Below the pieces are notes generated by a model, which had not been told where the DNA came from, ran no database searches, and worked only from the letters and a program-made list of their open reading frames with translations. Made by a program: the position numbers and the translations under genes. 64,000 bases of DNA from positions 62,001 through 126,000 of the forward strand of contig NZ_SMUS01000006.1 of the NCBI RefSeq assembly GCF_004353185.1. The letters run 5' to 3'. Shown here in pieces: positions 63,413-64,000 of this stretch; position 1 is the first letter of the stretch, and the number at the start of each line of letters is the position of its first letter. The DNA is from Clostridium cuniculi (lineage in GTDB: Bacteria; Bacillota; Clostridia; Clostridiales; Clostridiaceae).

Positions 63413-64000
63413 ATGGCATCACCAAAGAGACCATGGGTATCTGGATCTATTTATCATATAACTAATAGAGGAAATCGTCAGGAAATAATATTTAGAGAAA
63501 ATATTGATTATATTGTTTATTTAGGTATTTTAAAAGAAACTTTAAAGTTTTATGAGAATGATAATTATAAATTAATTAGTTACTGTCTTATGAGTAACCA
63601 TGTTCATTTACTTTTGAAGACCGGCAGGAAGGATCCAAGTTTCTTTATGAGAAGAGTTAATAGTATGTATGCAAGATATTTCAATAGTAAATATCAATAT
63701 ATAGGTCATTTGTTTCAAGGAAGATATTTTAGTAATTTAATAAATAATGTTATAGAGTTACTTGAGGTTAGTAGATATATACATTTAAATCCAGTCAGAG
63801 CTAAAATGGTTGATAGTCCAGAGAAATATATGTGGTCTAGCTATAATAAAATTGTATTAGATAAAGATAAGTTTAAAAATTTAGATTTAAATAGTAGAAA
63901 GTTAATGTTAGATATGTGTATAGATGAAAATGAAATATTAGATTTACTTAATATATATTCAATAATTGAAGAGAATAATAAAAAGGATTTAGAATACAAA
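63413..64000 (+). CDS. REP-associated tyrosine transposase (Y1/HUH), 3' end outside window
   Basis: 196 codons, open to the window end. The start has AAGGAGGA 9 nt upstream. HUH motif NHVHLLLK (His-x-His), the N-terminal SGSIYHITNRGNRQ strand typical of the Y1 fold, FMRRVNSMYARYFN and HLFQGRYFS, which holds the likely catalytic Tyr, then YIHLNPVRAKMV. Such single-copy RAYT proteins nick and join DNA at palindromes of REP type. The GC-rich hairpin just upstream may be its target. Confidence 0.9.
   Translation, partial: MASPKRPWVSGSIYHITNRGNRQEIIFRENIDYIVYLGILKETLKFYENDNYKLISYCLMSNHVHLLLKTGRKDPSFFMRRVNSMYARYFNSKYQYIGHLFQGRYFSNLINNVIELLEVSRYIHLNPVRAKMVDSPEKYMWSSYNKIVLDKDKFKNLDLNSRKLMLDMCIDENEILDLLNIYSIIEENNKKDLEYK

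Noticed and set aside
1-64000. CRISPR array or tRNA/rRNA genes
   Set aside because: I saw no regularly spaced repeats of CRISPR type and no tRNA or rRNA signatures on either strand by eye; a tRNAscan or CRISPR search would be needed for certainty.

Overview
The window is very A+T-rich, has strong AGGAGG-type ribosome binding sites, frequent TTG/GTG starts and dense same-strand operons. This fits a low-GC Firmicute, most likely Clostridium sensu stricto or a close relative. I infer this from composition and gene families; no marker gene settles the species.

Layout. (1) 1-3.4 kb: the end of an M18 aminopeptidase gene, a prepilin-like gene, a probable large structured non-coding RNA (about 1694-2176, plus strand) closed by an 11-bp end-to-end helix, and a LuxR-type regulator whose receiver domain lacks the phosphorylation residues. 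(2) 3.4-27.3 kb: one long exopolysaccharide/capsule operon. It holds a complete set of bacillosamine-type genes (PglF, PglE and PglD-like enzymes and a PglC-like initiating transferase), a Wzz/CpsC-CpsD pair, 14 glycosyltransferase genes (seven GT4, six GT2, one frameshifted GT8), a candidate polymerase and a Wzx flippase. (3) 27.5-34.3 kb: a coiled-coil protein and a phage-tailspike-like beta-helix protein, a broken and an intact acyltransferase, and UDP-glucose dehydrogenase. (4) 34.4-41.7 kb: a PF14907-type nucleotidyltransferase, a YdcF/SanA protein, a metallophosphoesterase, and a GtcA-CsbB-YfhO-like three-part surface glycosylation set.

(5) 41.7-50.3 kb is the most unusual part: a lasso-peptide-like RiPP locus. 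It has an asparagine-synthase-like cyclase, a PqqD-like leader-binding protein (B1), two transglutaminase-like B2 proteases, an HPr-kinase-like peptide kinase and an ABC exporter. There are five intact precursor genes and one start-less relic. All five precursors share W-x2-P-x-[L] followed by a Thr exactly 13 residues after the Trp, and all end in Ser, the residue phosphorylated by PadeK/ThcoK-type kinases. Two are near-identical 43-residue peptides. The other three have very long (about 70-80 residue) cores that are Cys/His-rich, Pro/His-rich, or carry two CxxC knuckles, unlike classical lasso peptides.

(6) 50.5-61.4 kb: four membrane-anchored GGDEF/EAL cyclic-di-GMP proteins with a second exporter, paralogous to the one in the RiPP locus, set among them. 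(7) 61.4-64 kb: two small minus-strand genes, a class I mannose-6-phosphate isomerase, a GC-rich 21-bp-stem hairpin and a REP-associated (Y1/HUH) transposase gene cut by the window end.

As a whole this is a cell-surface and social-behaviour island: glycan synthesis, surface decoration, modified secreted peptides and c-di-GMP signalling lie side by side.
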